This document shows positions 7,889 through 16,995 of a stretch of DNA of 64,000 nt, piece after piece. The DNA is taken from the NCBI RefSeq assembly GCF_003640665.1, contig NZ_QQXL01000006.1:186001-250000 (forward strand), in the 5' to 3' direction. Under the pieces are notes generated by a model. The model searched no databases. It was not told where the DNA came from and was given only the letters and a program-made list of their open reading frames with translations. Source of the stretch: Galactobacter caseinivorans (GTDB lineage: Bacteria; Actinomycetota; Actinomycetes; Actinomycetales; Micrococcaceae). Both the position numbers and the translations under genes were made by a program. The stretch's first letter is position 1, and each line of letters starts with the position of its first letter.

Positions 7889-9294
7889 GATTCCCTTCCG
7901 TCGGTGGCCCCCAGGAGCACCCTGGAATCCGCCGTTGAACTTGGCTTGTTTGCTAAGAACTGTTGTGCAAGGAACTGCTCGCCGCGCAGGAGCGCGGACA
8001 CTTGGTGGGCTGCCCGGGATCCGGACCGCACTGCCCCCTCGAGGTGACCGTGGCCGGGACCGGCCAGATCAGCACCCGCGAGGGAAAAATGTGACGGGGC
8101 CAACACATCGACCCCACCGTACCCAGCAGACCACACGGCCTCCAGGTATCCAAGCGGTTCGGCCGCCCGCGAACCCACATAGCTCGCCAGGGAGGCCAGT
8201 GCGGCCCGGCGGCGCTGCGCCGCCGGCAGCGCCAACAGCCGCCGCGCGGCGTCTCCAGAGGCAAAGCCCACCAGCGCGCCGCGCCCGTCCGTCTCGGTAA
8301 AGGACACGTCCTGCAGCTCCGCCAGCGCCTGATCCGGGCTCATCCCCTGGCCGGAGAGCCCCTCCTGGCGCCAGAACGCGGTGGGGTAGCTGGCGCGGAT
8401 CGCGAGCGCCTGTTCCTCCCCCTGCCCGACGCCGCGTGGCTGGGCCAGCAGCGCGGCTCGCGCCGCCCCGGGGGTTGCCAGCACCGCAGCGCGTGCGTGC
8501 ATCACGAGGTCACCGGCCAGGACCACAACGCCATTGTTGTGGTCCTGGATTCCGATGACCTCGTGGTCTGTGATGATCGTTGCTCCCAGGGCGGCCAGCT
8601 CCGCCACCAGCGCCCGCACCAGCGCGGGAACCCCTCCCTGAATGCGTCGCTGCGCCCGATAGCTGCGATCCAACAGGTTAGAGAAGGAGCCAGCGCCGGC
8701 GCCTAGGCGCAGGGCCTTGGCCAGCGGGAGCCGCTCCCCGGATCCACCCGCACGCGGGCCAGCGATCAGCAGCGTCAGCGCGTGCCGCGCGGCGGCGTCG
8801 TCGCTCTGGGTCTCCAGCCAGGCGCCCAGCGTGATGGTACTCAGTTCGACGGAGCCCTGTTCGACGGAGCCCTGTTCGATGGGGCCCTGTTCGGTGGGGC
8901 CCTGCGTGGCGGTGGCCAGCAGGGCGTCCAGGCGCGCGATCAGCGTGAGCAGCTGCGCCTCCGTGGATGGGTCCACGGGGAACAGATCCCCGGTGAAGCG
9001 CACCGGGTGGCCGGTGTGATCCACATAGACGTCATCCCCCGCGGGCTCCGGGCGCACCGTGTGCAGCCCCAGCTGACGCGTCAGGGCGCGCACCTGGGTG
9101 TGATCGGCGGCAAGCCAATCACCACCCAGGTGCAACGCGCGCCCCTCCGGGGTGAGCGGGCAGGCCAGCCCACCCACGACCGGGCGCGCCTCAAGGACTG
9201 CCACACGGTGGCCGCCACGCGCCACTTCGCGCGCGGCAACCAGCCCGGCCAGGCCGGCGCCGATCACCACCGCGTCATGGCTCGTGGCTGGCAT
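7885..9294 (-). CDS. FAD-dependent amine-oxidase-like oxidoreductase
   Basis: The 469-residue protein opens with a dinucleotide-binding motif (VVIGAGLAGLVAAREV, then VLEARPVVGG) and ends with the GYGGVDVLAPSHFSLAG region typical of the flavin amine oxidase/protoporphyrinogen oxidase fold. Sitting between gabT and gabD, it may oxidise a polyamine or another amine feeding into GABA, but that is inferred from context. Residues ~130-150 hold an imperfect five-residue repeat (EQGPI/EQGSV) encoded by 15-bp tandem repeats. The ATG at 9294 has AAGGA upstream and sits 23 bp after gabT; an earlier in-frame start would read back into gabT. Confidence 0.8.
   Translation of the reverse strand: MPATSHDAVVIGAGLAGLVAAREVARGGHRVAVLEARPVVGGLACPLTPEGRALHLGGDWLAADHTQVRALTRQLGLHTVRPEPAGDDVYVDHTGHPVRFTGDLFPVDPSTEAQLLTLIARLDALLATATQGPTEQGPIEQGSVEQGSVELSTITLGAWLETQSDDAAARHALTLLIAGPRAGGSGERLPLAKALRLGAGAGSFSNLLDRSYRAQRRIQGGVPALVRALVAELAALGATIITDHEVIGIQDHNNGVVVLAGDLVMHARAAVLATPGAARAALLAQPRGVGQGEEQALAIRASYPTAFWRQEGLSGQGMSPDQALAELQDVSFTETDGRGALVGFASGDAARRLLALPAAQRRRAALASLASYVGSRAAEPLGYLEAVWSAGYGGVDVLAPSHFSLAGADLAGPGHGHLEGAVRSGSRAAHQVSALLRGEQFLAQQFLANKPSSTADSRVLLGATDGRES
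8844..8904. repeat. 15-bp tandem repeat (four imperfect units) inside the FAD oxidoreductase gene
   Basis: The unit TTCGACGGAGCCCTG recurs about four times with point changes and keeps the reading frame, adding EQGxx units to the protein. In-frame units of this kind vary easily by slippage. Confidence 0.85.
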
Positions 9295-9317
9295 GGGAGT
9301 CCTTGTGGGCGCCGGCC

Positions 9318-10664
9318 TCAGAGGGCGCGGACGGCCTTTGCGACGATGTCCAGGCCCTCGTTGAGCAGCTCGTCGCTGATGGAGAGCGGCGGCAGGAAAC
9401 GGATCACGTTGCCGTAGGTGCCGCACGTCAGCGTGATGACGCCCTGCTCAATGGCAGAGGCGGCGGCTGCCTTGGCGATGGCCGCATCCGGCTCGCCGGT
9501 CTCCGGGTCAACGAACTCCACGGCGGCCATGGCGCCCAGGCCACGGACCTCGCCCACGCGGGGGTCCTCGTCGGCGAGGGCCTCCATGCGCTCGGCGATG
9601 ATCTGCCCAATCTCCTGGGCGCGCGCTGCGAGGTTCTCTTCCTCGTATGACTCAATCGTGGCCAGCGCCGCGGCGCAGGCCACCGGGTTGCCACCGTAGG
9701 TGCCGCCCAGGCCGCCGCCGTGCGGGGCATCCATGATTTCCGTGCGGCCGGTGACCGCGGACAGCGGCATACCGCCGGCAACGCCCTTGGCGGTGGTGAT
9801 CATGTCCGGCTCAATGCCGAGCTGCTCGGAGGCGAACATGGTGCCGGTGCGGGCAAAGCCGGTCTGCACCTCATCTGCAATGAAGACGATGCCGTTCTCG
9901 CGGCACCAATCCACGATGGTCTCCAGGAAGCCCTCCGCGGGGACAATGAAGCCGCCTTCGCCCTGGACGGGCTCGATGATGACGGCCGCGATCTGGTCGC
10001 CACCAATCTGCTTGTCCATCTGCGAGATGGCGCGCTTGGCGGCCTCCTGGCCGGACAGGCCGTCACGGAACGGGTAGGACCCGGCCACGCGGTAGATGTC
10101 AGAGGCAAACGGGCCAAAACCGGTCTTGTACGGCGCGGCCTTGGCGGTCAGCGCCATGGTCAGGTTGGTGCGGCCGTGGTAGGCGTGATCAAAGGCGACC
10201 ACGGCGGTGCGCTTGGTGTAGGTGCGGGCGATCTTGATGGCGTTCTCTACGGCCTCTGCACCGGAGTTGAACAGCGCAGTGCGCTTGTCAAAACTGCCCG
10301 GGGTGAGCTCGTTGAGCTTCTCCGCGACCTCCACGTAGCCCTCATACGGGGACACCATGAAGCAGGTGTGCGTGAACGCTGCGGCCTGGGCAGCGACGGC
10401 CGCGGCGACGCGGGGGTTGGCGTTGCCGACCGTGGTCACGGCGATGCCGGAGCCAAGGTCGATGAGGGAGTTGCCGTCAGCGTCCACGACCACGCCGCCG
10501 CCGGCTGCCACCACGGCGACCGGGACGGAGTAGGTGACGCCAGCGGCCACGGCGCCGGTCTTGCGATCCAGGATCGCCTTGGACTTGGGGCCGGGCAGAG
10601 CCGTCTTCAGTTCGCGCTTCTGGGGCAGGGAGGGGCCGCCGGTCATGGCGTCAGTGGTGGTCAT
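9318..10664 (-). CDS. gabT: 4-aminobutyrate aminotransferase
   Basis: This 448-residue class III PLP aminotransferase transfers the amino group of GABA to 2-oxoglutarate, giving succinate semialdehyde. The PLP lysine is Lys293 in TTAKGVAGGMPLS; FIADEVQTGFARTG (residues 261-274) and VVAFDHAYHGRT are also diagnostic. The ATG at 10664 has CTGGAG seven bases upstream and precedes the first conserved region; upstream in-frame codons run into the regulatory region. It heads the gabT-oxidase-gabD operon, divergent from a PucR regulator. Confidence 0.94.
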   Translation of the reverse strand: MTTTDAMTGGPSLPQKRELKTALPGPKSKAILDRKTGAVAAGVTYSVPVAVVAAGGGVVVDADGNSLIDLGSGIAVTTVGNANPRVAAAVAAQAAAFTHTCFMVSPYEGYVEVAEKLNELTPGSFDKRTALFNSGAEAVENAIKIARTYTKRTAVVAFDHAYHGRTNLTMALTAKAAPYKTGFGPFASDIYRVAGSYPFRDGLSGQEAAKRAISQMDKQIGGDQIAAVIIEPVQGEGGFIVPAEGFLETIVDWCRENGIVFIADEVQTGFARTGTMFASEQLGIEPDMITTAKGVAGGMPLSAVTGRTEIMDAPHGGGLGGTYGGNPVACAAALATIESYEEENLAARAQEIGQIIAERMEALADEDPRVGEVRGLGAMAAVEFVDPETGEPDAAIAKAAAASAIEQGVITLTCGTYGNVIRFLPPLSISDELLNEGLDIVAKAVRAL

Positions 10665-10711
10665 AGTCTCCAGAGTAGGGTGATCCACCCCACCTCCGCA
10701 CTGTCCGGGCA

Positions 10712-10749
10712 GTACAAGTTGGGAGGGTTGTTTGTACGGACCGTACAGT
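10712..10749. promoter_or_regulatory. PucR operator-like GTAC repeats and leaderless pucR promoter
   Basis: Three GTAC-centred half sites lie between the divergent gabT and PucR genes. GTACAA (10712-10717) is inverted to TTGTAC (10732-10737). GTACGG-A-CCGTAC is a perfect 13-bp palindrome at 10734-10746. TACAGT at 10744-10749 fits a -10 box exactly six bases before the PucR ATG. A regulator bound here would block its own promoter. Confidence 0.6.
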
Positions 10750-10755
10750 GGCCTC

Positions 10756-12498
10756 ATGGTGGATTCACCCATACCCTTGCCGACCGTGCGTACCCTCCTG
10801 GCTCAGGCCGAGCTGGGGCTGAGGCTCGTGGGCGCCCCTCCCGTGGAGGCGCTGGATCGCGGGGCCCCTTGGGTTCACAGCTCAGACCTGCTCAACCCCG
10901 CCCCCTTCCTGGTGCAGGGAGTGGTGTTGCTGACCACCGGCACCCAGTTTGAGCGCCCGGGAATGGCACCCGGCCCCGTGGCGGAGGCCTACGTGTCCCG
11001 CCTAGTTGACGCGGGCGTCGTCGCCCTGGGTTTTGGCACCGAGGTGATCCGCGACGGCGTGCCGGACGCGCTGATTACCGCCTGCCAGGCGCACGGGATG
11101 CCGCTCTTTGAGGTGCCCTTCCAGACCCCGTTCATCGCGGTGGCCCGCGCCAACGCCGAGGCAGTCACCCACCTCGCCTTCGCGCGGCGCTCCTGGGCCC
11201 TTGGGGCGCAGCGGGCCATCTCACGGGCGGCGCTGCAGGCCGGCGGCATTGGCCCCACGGTGCAAGAGTTTTCGCGGCAGCTGCAGGCCTGGGTGGGGTT
11301 GTTCGACGCCGCCGGGTCACTCACACACCAGTCCCTGCCGCGCGGCACCCGGCCTGCGGACGTGGAGGCGGTGGAGGACCGTGCGCGGCAGTTGCTGGCC
11401 AGGCGCTCCCGCGCCACCAGCGTGATGCGCCTGGACGGGCAGGCCTTTACCCTCCAGACCGTGGGCCGCGGAGACGCCCTGCGCGGCGTGCTCGCCGTGG
11501 CCGGGGACGGCCTTGACCACGAGGCACAGGCGGTCATGAACTCGGTGGTGGCGATGGTGGGCCTGGCCTCGGAACAGGACGCCGCCCTCATTTCCTCCCG
11601 ACTGGCCCTGCACGGCGGCGTGCTTGCGCTGCTGGCCGCCGGACATCTGGGGTTGGCGCGTTCGGTGGCCGGGGCGGGCTTGCCCCACGACGCTGCGGCC
11701 CTGCCCGACGACGCCGCGGCCGGGTCCGCGCCAGGCGGTGCGCTTCCGGACCCGCCCATCGTCGTGGCAGCAGGAGCCGAGCTGGAGGCGAGCCCCGAGG
11801 CGGTGGCCGCCTGGATTGCCTCCCTCCCGGAGCGCACCTCCCGCGGCTTATTCCTGGCCCGGCAGGACCGGGGCCAGGGCGTGGACGTGGGCCAGAGCCA
11901 GGGGCTGGACGTGGGCCAGAGCCGGGGGCTGGGCCAGCGCGAGGGCCCGAGCCAGGGCGTGGGCCAGAGCCAGCGCGTGGGCCAGGGCCAGAGCCAGCGC
12001 GTGGGCCAGAACCAGGGCGTGGTACTGATAGCCCAGGCCGATCAGGCCGAGGCAGGGCTCGCGGAACTGCGCCGCCGCTTTGCCGGGCGCTGGGGGGTCT
12101 CCTCCCCCGTGGGCTACGACGCCTTCCCTGAGGCCTCCGCCCAGGCAGCGGCCGCCCTGGACCGCGGCGCAGGGGAACTCACGCACTTCGCCGAACTCCT
12201 CGGCCTTGACCTGATGGGCTCCGTGACGGACCCGCACGCGCGCACCGCCGCCCGCGCCATGCTGCAGCCGCTGCGAGAACACGACGCACGCCACGGCACC
12301 TCGCTGCTCCCCACCCTGGCCGCGTGGCTACGCCTGGACGGGAATCACGAGGCCACCGCCCGTGAGCTTGGCGTGCACCGCCACACCATTCGGGCCAGGC
12401 TGCGCACGGCAGAGCACGTGGGCGGCTACCGCCTGGACGGCTTTGCCGCCCGCGCCGAGCTCTGGGCTGCGCTGCGCCTGGCCCAGCCGCCGAGTTAG
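10756..12498 (+). CDS. PucR-family transcriptional regulator of the gab operon
   Basis: This 580-residue protein has the N-terminal PucR ligand domain (TVRTLLAQAELGLRLVG through VLLTTGTQF, then ALGFGTEVIRDGVPDALITACQAHGMPLFEVP) and the C-terminal PucR-type helix-turn-helix (EATARELGVHRHTIRARLRT). PucR proteins usually activate amine or purine catabolism genes next to them, and this one is divergent from gabT. Between the two domains a Gly/Gln-rich tandem repeat interrupts residues ~372-421, which is unusual for the family. The start at 10756 was chosen because a -10-like TACAGT is six bases upstream and no ribosome-binding site exists. Confidence 0.88.
   Translation: MVDSPIPLPTVRTLLAQAELGLRLVGAPPVEALDRGAPWVHSSDLLNPAPFLVQGVVLLTTGTQFERPGMAPGPVAEAYVSRLVDAGVVALGFGTEVIRDGVPDALITACQAHGMPLFEVPFQTPFIAVARANAEAVTHLAFARRSWALGAQRAISRAALQAGGIGPTVQEFSRQLQAWVGLFDAAGSLTHQSLPRGTRPADVEAVEDRARQLLARRSRATSVMRLDGQAFTLQTVGRGDALRGVLAVAGDGLDHEAQAVMNSVVAMVGLASEQDAALISSRLALHGGVLALLAAGHLGLARSVAGAGLPHDAAALPDDAAAGSAPGGALPDPPIVVAAGAELEASPEAVAAWIASLPERTSRGLFLARQDRGQGVDVGQSQGLDVGQSRGLGQREGPSQGVGQSQRVGQGQSQRVGQNQGVVLIAQADQAEAGLAELRRRFAGRWGVSSPVGYDAFPEASAQAAAALDRGAGELTHFAELLGLDLMGSVTDPHARTAARAMLQPLREHDARHGTSLLPTLAAWLRLDGNHEATARELGVHRHTIRARLRTAEHVGGYRLDGFAARAELWAALRLAQPPS
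11871..12018. repeat. Degenerate GGGCCAGAGCCAG-type tandem repeats within pucR
   Basis: Short in-frame repeats of roughly 12-24 bp encode VGQSQGLDVGQ-like units. They are purine-skewed on the coding strand and look like a recent expansion in a variable inter-domain linker. Confidence 0.85.
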
Positions 12499-12511
12499 CG
12501 GCAGAGTTAGC

Positions 12512-12571
12512 GGCCGAGCCGCGGCGCAAACCACTGGCCGAGCCGCGGCGCAAACCACTGGCCGAGCCGCC
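12512..12571. repeat. 24-bp intergenic tandem repeat (2.5 units)
   Basis: GGCCGAGCCGCGGCGCAAAC followed by CACT repeats exactly at 12512-12535 and 12536-12559, with a half unit to 12571. It lies between the convergent PucR and isocitrate lyase-family genes; no function is evident. Confidence 0.9.
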
Positions 12572-12585
12572 GCGCTGGCCGCTGC

Positions 12586-13359
12586 TTAGCCGCGCCAGGC
12601 GTGCAGCATCTGCGCCGCCGGCTCCTTGAGCCGCGCCTGCCACTTGGGGCCAAAGGTGACGCGGCGCACGCCAAGCTCGCGTAGCTGAGCCAGACCGCCG
12701 GCCGGGTGGCCATCGATCGGGTCTGCCGTGACGTTGAGTGGCACCGACACGGCGTCGACCGCCTTCTTGACCGAAGCGGCGTCGGGCAGGCCCACCGGGT
12801 AGACGCTCAAGGCGCCCGCCTCTGCCATGGCCTGGATGCGCTCCAGCGCCTCTGCCAGCGGATCCTCAAACAGTTCCGTGCCGTGGACCAGCGCATCCGT
12901 GCGGCCGTTCAGGACAAAGGGAACGCCGGCGCCCTTGGCGGCCTCCACCGCAGTGGCGATGTAGTCAAAGAGCTCCTGGCGCCCGCGGACCCGCCCCTCC
13001 TCCTGATGCAGGGTGTCCTCGATGTTCACGCCCACCGCCCCCGTTTCCAGGACCAGCCGGATCAACTCCTGCGGGGGCAGTCCATACCCGGACTCCACAT
13101 CCACGGAGACGGGGACATCCACCGCGGCGGCAATCCGGCTGACCTGCTCCAGATACTCGTCAAAGGGCTGGGCCTCGCCGTCTGGCAGGCCAAAGGCCTC
13201 TGCCACGGGGTGGGAGCCCACCGTGAGGGCCGGGAACCCGGCCTCCACCGCGATGCGGGCGCTGAACGCGTCCCAGACCGTGGGCAGGACGATGATCTCG
13301 CCACTCGAGTGCAGGTCAACCAGTCGCTGACCTCGTTGCTGAACGGTCTCAGAATTCAT
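12586..13359 (-). CDS. Isocitrate lyase/PEP mutase-superfamily enzyme
   Basis: This 257-residue TIM-barrel protein has the superfamily marks: LPTVWDAFSARIAVEAGFPALTVGS, VPVSVDVESGYG (metal-binding Asp/Glu), GVNIEDT, FVLNGRTDAL and a C-terminal VTFGPKWQ. It lacks the KKCGH catalytic loop of true isocitrate lyase, so it is closer to the 2-methylisocitrate lyase/carboxy-PEP mutase/oxaloacetase branch often annotated only at superfamily level. The ATG at 13359 is preceded by TTGGAG at optimal spacing; a TTG at 13371 is the ribosome-binding site itself. It stands alone. Confidence 0.85.
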   Translation of the reverse strand: MNSETVQQRGQRLVDLHSSGEIIVLPTVWDAFSARIAVEAGFPALTVGSHPVAEAFGLPDGEAQPFDEYLEQVSRIAAAVDVPVSVDVESGYGLPPQELIRLVLETGAVGVNIEDTLHQEEGRVRGRQELFDYIATAVEAAKGAGVPFVLNGRTDALVHGTELFEDPLAEALERIQAMAEAGALSVYPVGLPDAASVKKAVDAVSVPLNVTADPIDGHPAGGLAQLRELGVRRVTFGPKWQARLKEPAAQMLHAWRG

Positions 13360-13453
13360 GATGTGCTCCAAACGTCGCGAGGGGGTGCGGTGCGAGGGAT
13401 GACCTTCAGACTCTCACGCCTGCGCGCCGCGAACCAGGGTTTATCCCTACGGC

Positions 13454-13496
13454 GGCGGCCCCGGAACCCGACCGCACGTCGGGTTCCGGGGCCGCC
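13454..13496 (-). terminator. Hairpin terminator of the M4 protease gene
   Basis: A 19-bp perfect stem (GGCGGCCCCGGAACCCGAC and its complement) around a 5-base loop lies 25 bp past the protease stop codon. Confidence 0.85.
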
Positions 13497-13521
13497 CCAG
13501 GGGGGTGTGCCAACAGCTGTG

Positions 13522-15150
13522 CTACGGGATCTTCACTGCCTTGATGGCATTGGTGACCTGCGTGCAATCTGCCGTGGTGATGCCCGCAAGGGCGTTGCTG
13601 GCGTTGGTGGAGCAGGCCTGCGTGAGCGCCTTACCCATGGTGGAGTAGGTGGCGTTGGAGGTCAGCAGGGTCTGCGTGGTCCAGAAGATCTGCGAGGACT
13701 TGGCCACGCCGATCCCCTTCACGGTGACGGCGTTGTGGCTGCCGCCATCCACCAGCAGCGAAGCCAGCTTGTTGCCCACGCCGGAGTTGGAGTGGACTCC
13801 TCCGTAGTCATTGCTATCCGTGGGGTTCTTGGTGGTCGGGACCCAGTAGGTGCCCTTGTAGGTGTCCGGCTGCTGGTGGGTCTTGGGGGCCTTCATGTCG
13901 CGGATGACGCCAAGCGAGGAACCCTCGCCCATCTTCCAGCGGTTGGTGGCCGTGTCATCCGAGCTGCCGTTGCCCACATCCATGAGCTCGCCAAAGATGT
14001 CTGACATGGACTCGTTGATAGCCCCGGCCTCGTTCTCGTACACCAGGCCGTTGGTCTTGGAGGTCACGCCGTGGGTCAGCTCGTGGCCCGTAACGTCGTC
14101 CGTGGTGACACCCTCGCCGTAAACCATCGCGGACAGACCGTCATCCCAGAAGGCGTTGAGGTAGGGGCAATCCTCGCCGCTGATGCACTGGCGCACGCTG
14201 GCACGCATGGCCTTGCCCGCGCCGTCGTTGTAATTGGCGCCCACCATGGCGGTCAGGTCTCCGGCCTTGGTGTTCTTCTGGTAGAACGCATCCGTGTCAG
14301 CGAAGAAGTTATAGACGTTGTTGACGTCCGCGATGCTGGAGGCCGCGCCGCCCTCTACGCGGCTTGGCTTGTTCGCGGAGGTAGAGCCGCACTTGAAGTC
14401 TGCGGTGACGGTGGCCTTGGCCCGGTTCGCATCGCAGATCACGCGGTTAATTTCATGCTGGCTGGTGGTGGTGGCCAGCACCTTGGACGTGTCCAAGGCA
14501 GAGACGGTGACGACCCAGCCCTTGCTCGGCGTGCTCACGGCGACGCGGTAGGCCGGCTCTGCGACGGTGCCCTGCGTGGCGGTGCCGGCCACGGCGGGAG
14601 CAAACCACACCGTGTCCTTGACCGTGGTGGTGGCCTTGGCGCCGGCCTTCACGCTCTTGGTGGCGGCGGCCTTGGCGTCCTTGGCGTGGCGATCCAGCGC
14701 CAGCTTGCCCGGGAAGGTTCCCTTGGTGCCGGTCGCGACGTTGCCCATGGTCTCTAGCAGCTTGCCGCTGCCGTCCAGGGAGGTGGCGACGGAGGAACCC
14801 TGCACCACGTGGCCGTCAATGACCTGCTGGAAGCGGTTCAGGCTGCCCTGCCCCAGCTTGTCCCCGCGGACCTTGCTGAAGTTGGACTTGGGCGAGGCCT
14901 TGAAGGTCACGGCCAGTTCCTTGCTCACCGCATCCGCGCTGAGCGAGGGCTTGTCCTTGCCGGTGGTGAGGCTCTGAACGGCGCCGTTGGTCGAGAGGCT
15001 GAGCTTCTGCCCCGATCCGCTGTCGATGCTGTGCGACGACGGCTGGACGGGCGCCGCAATGGCGGTGGTGCTCAGGCTCATGAGCGCCAACGCGCCGGTG
15101 GCGCAGGCGGCCAGGGCAACGCGTGTGCGCCGGGTGCTTGGAGTCATCAT
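13522..15150 (-). CDS. Secreted thermolysin-like M4 metallopeptidase precursor
   Basis: The 542-residue precursor has a signal peptide (RRTRVALAACATGALALMS, cut near AIA-AP), an FTP/PepSY-type propeptide (about residues 50-230), and an M4 catalytic domain. The zinc site HELTH is at residues 356-360, with the third ligand in NEAGAINESMSD about 25 residues later and the catalytic His in GGVHSNSGVGN. It should be an extracellular neutral protease released after autocatalytic removal of the propeptide. The ATG at 15150 has AGGAG six bases upstream; the frame extends 140 residues further up but without signal-peptide character. It is monocistronic. Confidence 0.94.
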   Translation of the reverse strand: MMTPSTRRTRVALAACATGALALMSLSTTAIAAPVQPSSHSIDSGSGQKLSLSTNGAVQSLTTGKDKPSLSADAVSKELAVTFKASPKSNFSKVRGDKLGQGSLNRFQQVIDGHVVQGSSVATSLDGSGKLLETMGNVATGTKGTFPGKLALDRHAKDAKAAATKSVKAGAKATTTVKDTVWFAPAVAGTATQGTVAEPAYRVAVSTPSKGWVVTVSALDTSKVLATTTSQHEINRVICDANRAKATVTADFKCGSTSANKPSRVEGGAASSIADVNNVYNFFADTDAFYQKNTKAGDLTAMVGANYNDGAGKAMRASVRQCISGEDCPYLNAFWDDGLSAMVYGEGVTTDDVTGHELTHGVTSKTNGLVYENEAGAINESMSDIFGELMDVGNGSSDDTATNRWKMGEGSSLGVIRDMKAPKTHQQPDTYKGTYWVPTTKNPTDSNDYGGVHSNSGVGNKLASLLVDGGSHNAVTVKGIGVAKSSQIFWTTQTLLTSNATYSTMGKALTQACSTNASNALAGITTADCTQVTNAIKAVKIP

Positions 15151-15395
15151 GCCGATCTCCTGTGATCGAAGAACTGTCGGGGGGTGCTGACGAGTTCGGG
15201 GGAAAACTACTGACAAGTACAGAACCTTGCCCCGTTTCACAGATGGAGTCAAGAGGTGTTTCGCGATTGGTCTAGTTTGATATGAGCTGATGTCAATACT
15301 TCTCCGGATGGAGACGAACTGGGCGGCCAGGCGCGACGGCGCGGGGGGCGGGCGCGCGACGGCGCGGCGCGGTTCGGGTAGCGCGGCCAGACACC

Positions 15396-15431
15396 GCAAC
15401 GGGGCGCCACCGCCAGGTGACGCCCCGTTGC
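15396..15431 (-). terminator. Hairpin terminator of the MHS transporter gene
   Basis: GCAACGGGGCG pairs perfectly with CGCCCCGTTGC across a 14-base loop, 66 bp past the transporter stop. The remaining ~245 bp up to the protease start (15151-15395) hold its promoter region; I see no gene there. Confidence 0.75.
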
Positions 15432-15496
15432 CCCTGCTCCACCCGGCCACACTCGGCCGGGCGCGAACTGGTTCCCGTGCTACTTCCGTTCCTTTG

Positions 15497-16876
15497 CTAC
15501 CCCTGGCTGTCTTGCCCCTTCCGGGCGCCGGACTTCTCAAAGATCGTGGCACCCTTGGCCTGCTCGGCCTCATTCTTGATGGAGAGATTGATGCCCTGGC
15601 GATCGCGAATCACCGAGACGGCGAGGAAGCCGACCACCACCACCACAAACAGATACACGGAAATGCCGGTCGTGGACTTGGTCTGATCAAGGATGGCCTG
15701 GGCAATCAGCGGCGCGAAGGCGCCACCCAAGATGGCACCCAGCGCATAGGAGATGGAGACCCCAGAGAAGCGCACCGAGGCGGGGAACATCTCCGAGTAC
15801 AGGGCGGCCTGCGGTCCGTAGGTCAGGCCCAGCCCAATGGAGAACAGGAAGAGCGCCAGGTACAGCATTCCCACTCCCCCGCTGCTCATGATCGGGAAGA
15901 TCAAGAAGACGGCAATCGCGCTGCAGACAAAGCCAATCTGGTACGTCCGAACACGGCCTATCTTGTCCGCGAGCCACCCGGAGAGCAGCGTGAAAATGAA
16001 CCAGAAGGCGGAGCCGACGGCCACGGCCACCAGCACATCCGTCTGATCCAACTTCAGGTCCTTGGTGGCGTACTTGGTGATGAAGCCACCTGTGGTCATG
16101 TAGCCCGGGGCGTTGTTGCCAGCAAAGACCAGCGCGCCAAGCAGCACCAGGTACCAGTACCTCTTGAGCAGTTGAACGATCGGCAGCTTGGTCTGTTGCT
16201 TGGTCTCCGCGATCTCCTGGAACACCGGGGACTCATCCACCGAGCGGCGCACCCAGTAGCCCACGCCTACCAGGACGATGGAGAGCAGGAACGGCACGCG
16301 CCAGCCCCATTCGGCAAAGGCCGCTCCGGGTGAGATGACACCAGACATGAGCGCCATGACGCCAGAGGCCAGCAGCATGCCGAGGGGAACGCCGAGCTGG
16401 GGGAAGGAACCGGCCAGGCCGCGGCGCTTGGGGTCTGCGTGCTCCACGGCCATGAGGACCGCACCTCCCCACTCGCCGCCAGCGGAGATGCCCTGCAGCA
16501 CGCGCAACAGTAGGAGCAGGATGGGCGCCGCGACACCTATCTGGGCGTAGGTGGGCAGCAGGCCGATCAGCGCGGTCGCGATCCCCATCATCAACAGCGT
16601 GGCGACCAACATGGCGCGGCGGCCGATCTTGTCGCCATAATGGCCGGCCAGGAAGGCGCCGAGCGGGCGGAAGAGGAAGGACAGCCCAATGGAGGCAAAC
16701 GCCACCAGCTGGCCCACACTCCCGCCCGCCGGGTCAAAGAACTGCTTGGTGAAGACCAACGCAACGGCATTGGCGTAGATGAAAAAGTCATACCACTCGA
16801 CGGTGGTTCCGATGATGGTGGCCGCAGCAACGCGGCGCCGGTTCACGGTATGACTGATCTGGGCGTGAGACGACAC
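15497..16876 (-). CDS. MHS-family major facilitator (metabolite:H+ symporter)
   Basis: This 459-residue transporter has 12 predicted helices. Family signatures are GTTVEWYDFFIYANA near residue 23, the first-repeat loop GHYGDKIGRR, and RVLQGISAGGEWGGAVLMAVEH, all typical of the shikimate/proline/alpha-ketoglutarate MHS symporters. The substrate is not evident and no catabolic gene is adjacent. The start is a GTG at 16876 with GAGGGG upstream. The ~118 bp before it is relatively AT-rich for this genome and probably carries the promoter. Confidence 0.9.
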   Translation of the reverse strand: MSSHAQISHTVNRRRVAAATIIGTTVEWYDFFIYANAVALVFTKQFFDPAGGSVGQLVAFASIGLSFLFRPLGAFLAGHYGDKIGRRAMLVATLLMMGIATALIGLLPTYAQIGVAAPILLLLLRVLQGISAGGEWGGAVLMAVEHADPKRRGLAGSFPQLGVPLGMLLASGVMALMSGVISPGAAFAEWGWRVPFLLSIVLVGVGYWVRRSVDESPVFQEIAETKQQTKLPIVQLLKRYWYLVLLGALVFAGNNAPGYMTTGGFITKYATKDLKLDQTDVLVAVAVGSAFWFIFTLLSGWLADKIGRVRTYQIGFVCSAIAVFLIFPIMSSGGVGMLYLALFLFSIGLGLTYGPQAALYSEMFPASVRFSGVSISYALGAILGGAFAPLIAQAILDQTKSTTGISVYLFVVVVVGFLAVSVIRDRQGINLSIKNEAEQAKGATIFEKSGARKGQDSQG

Positions 16877-16995
16877 TGTACAAACCCCTCAAATGGACCG
16901 AATGAGTTCAGGGAGACGTGAGCCACGTCATATCCAAGATCGTATATGAAGAGAGATATGTTGTCACCCAGAAAAGGGATTTCCCGAGGGGCGGG

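Noticed and set aside
6440-8047. 535-codon plus-strand frame opposite gabD
   Set aside because: It mirrors the highly GC3-biased gabD gene; gabD has clear catalytic motifs.
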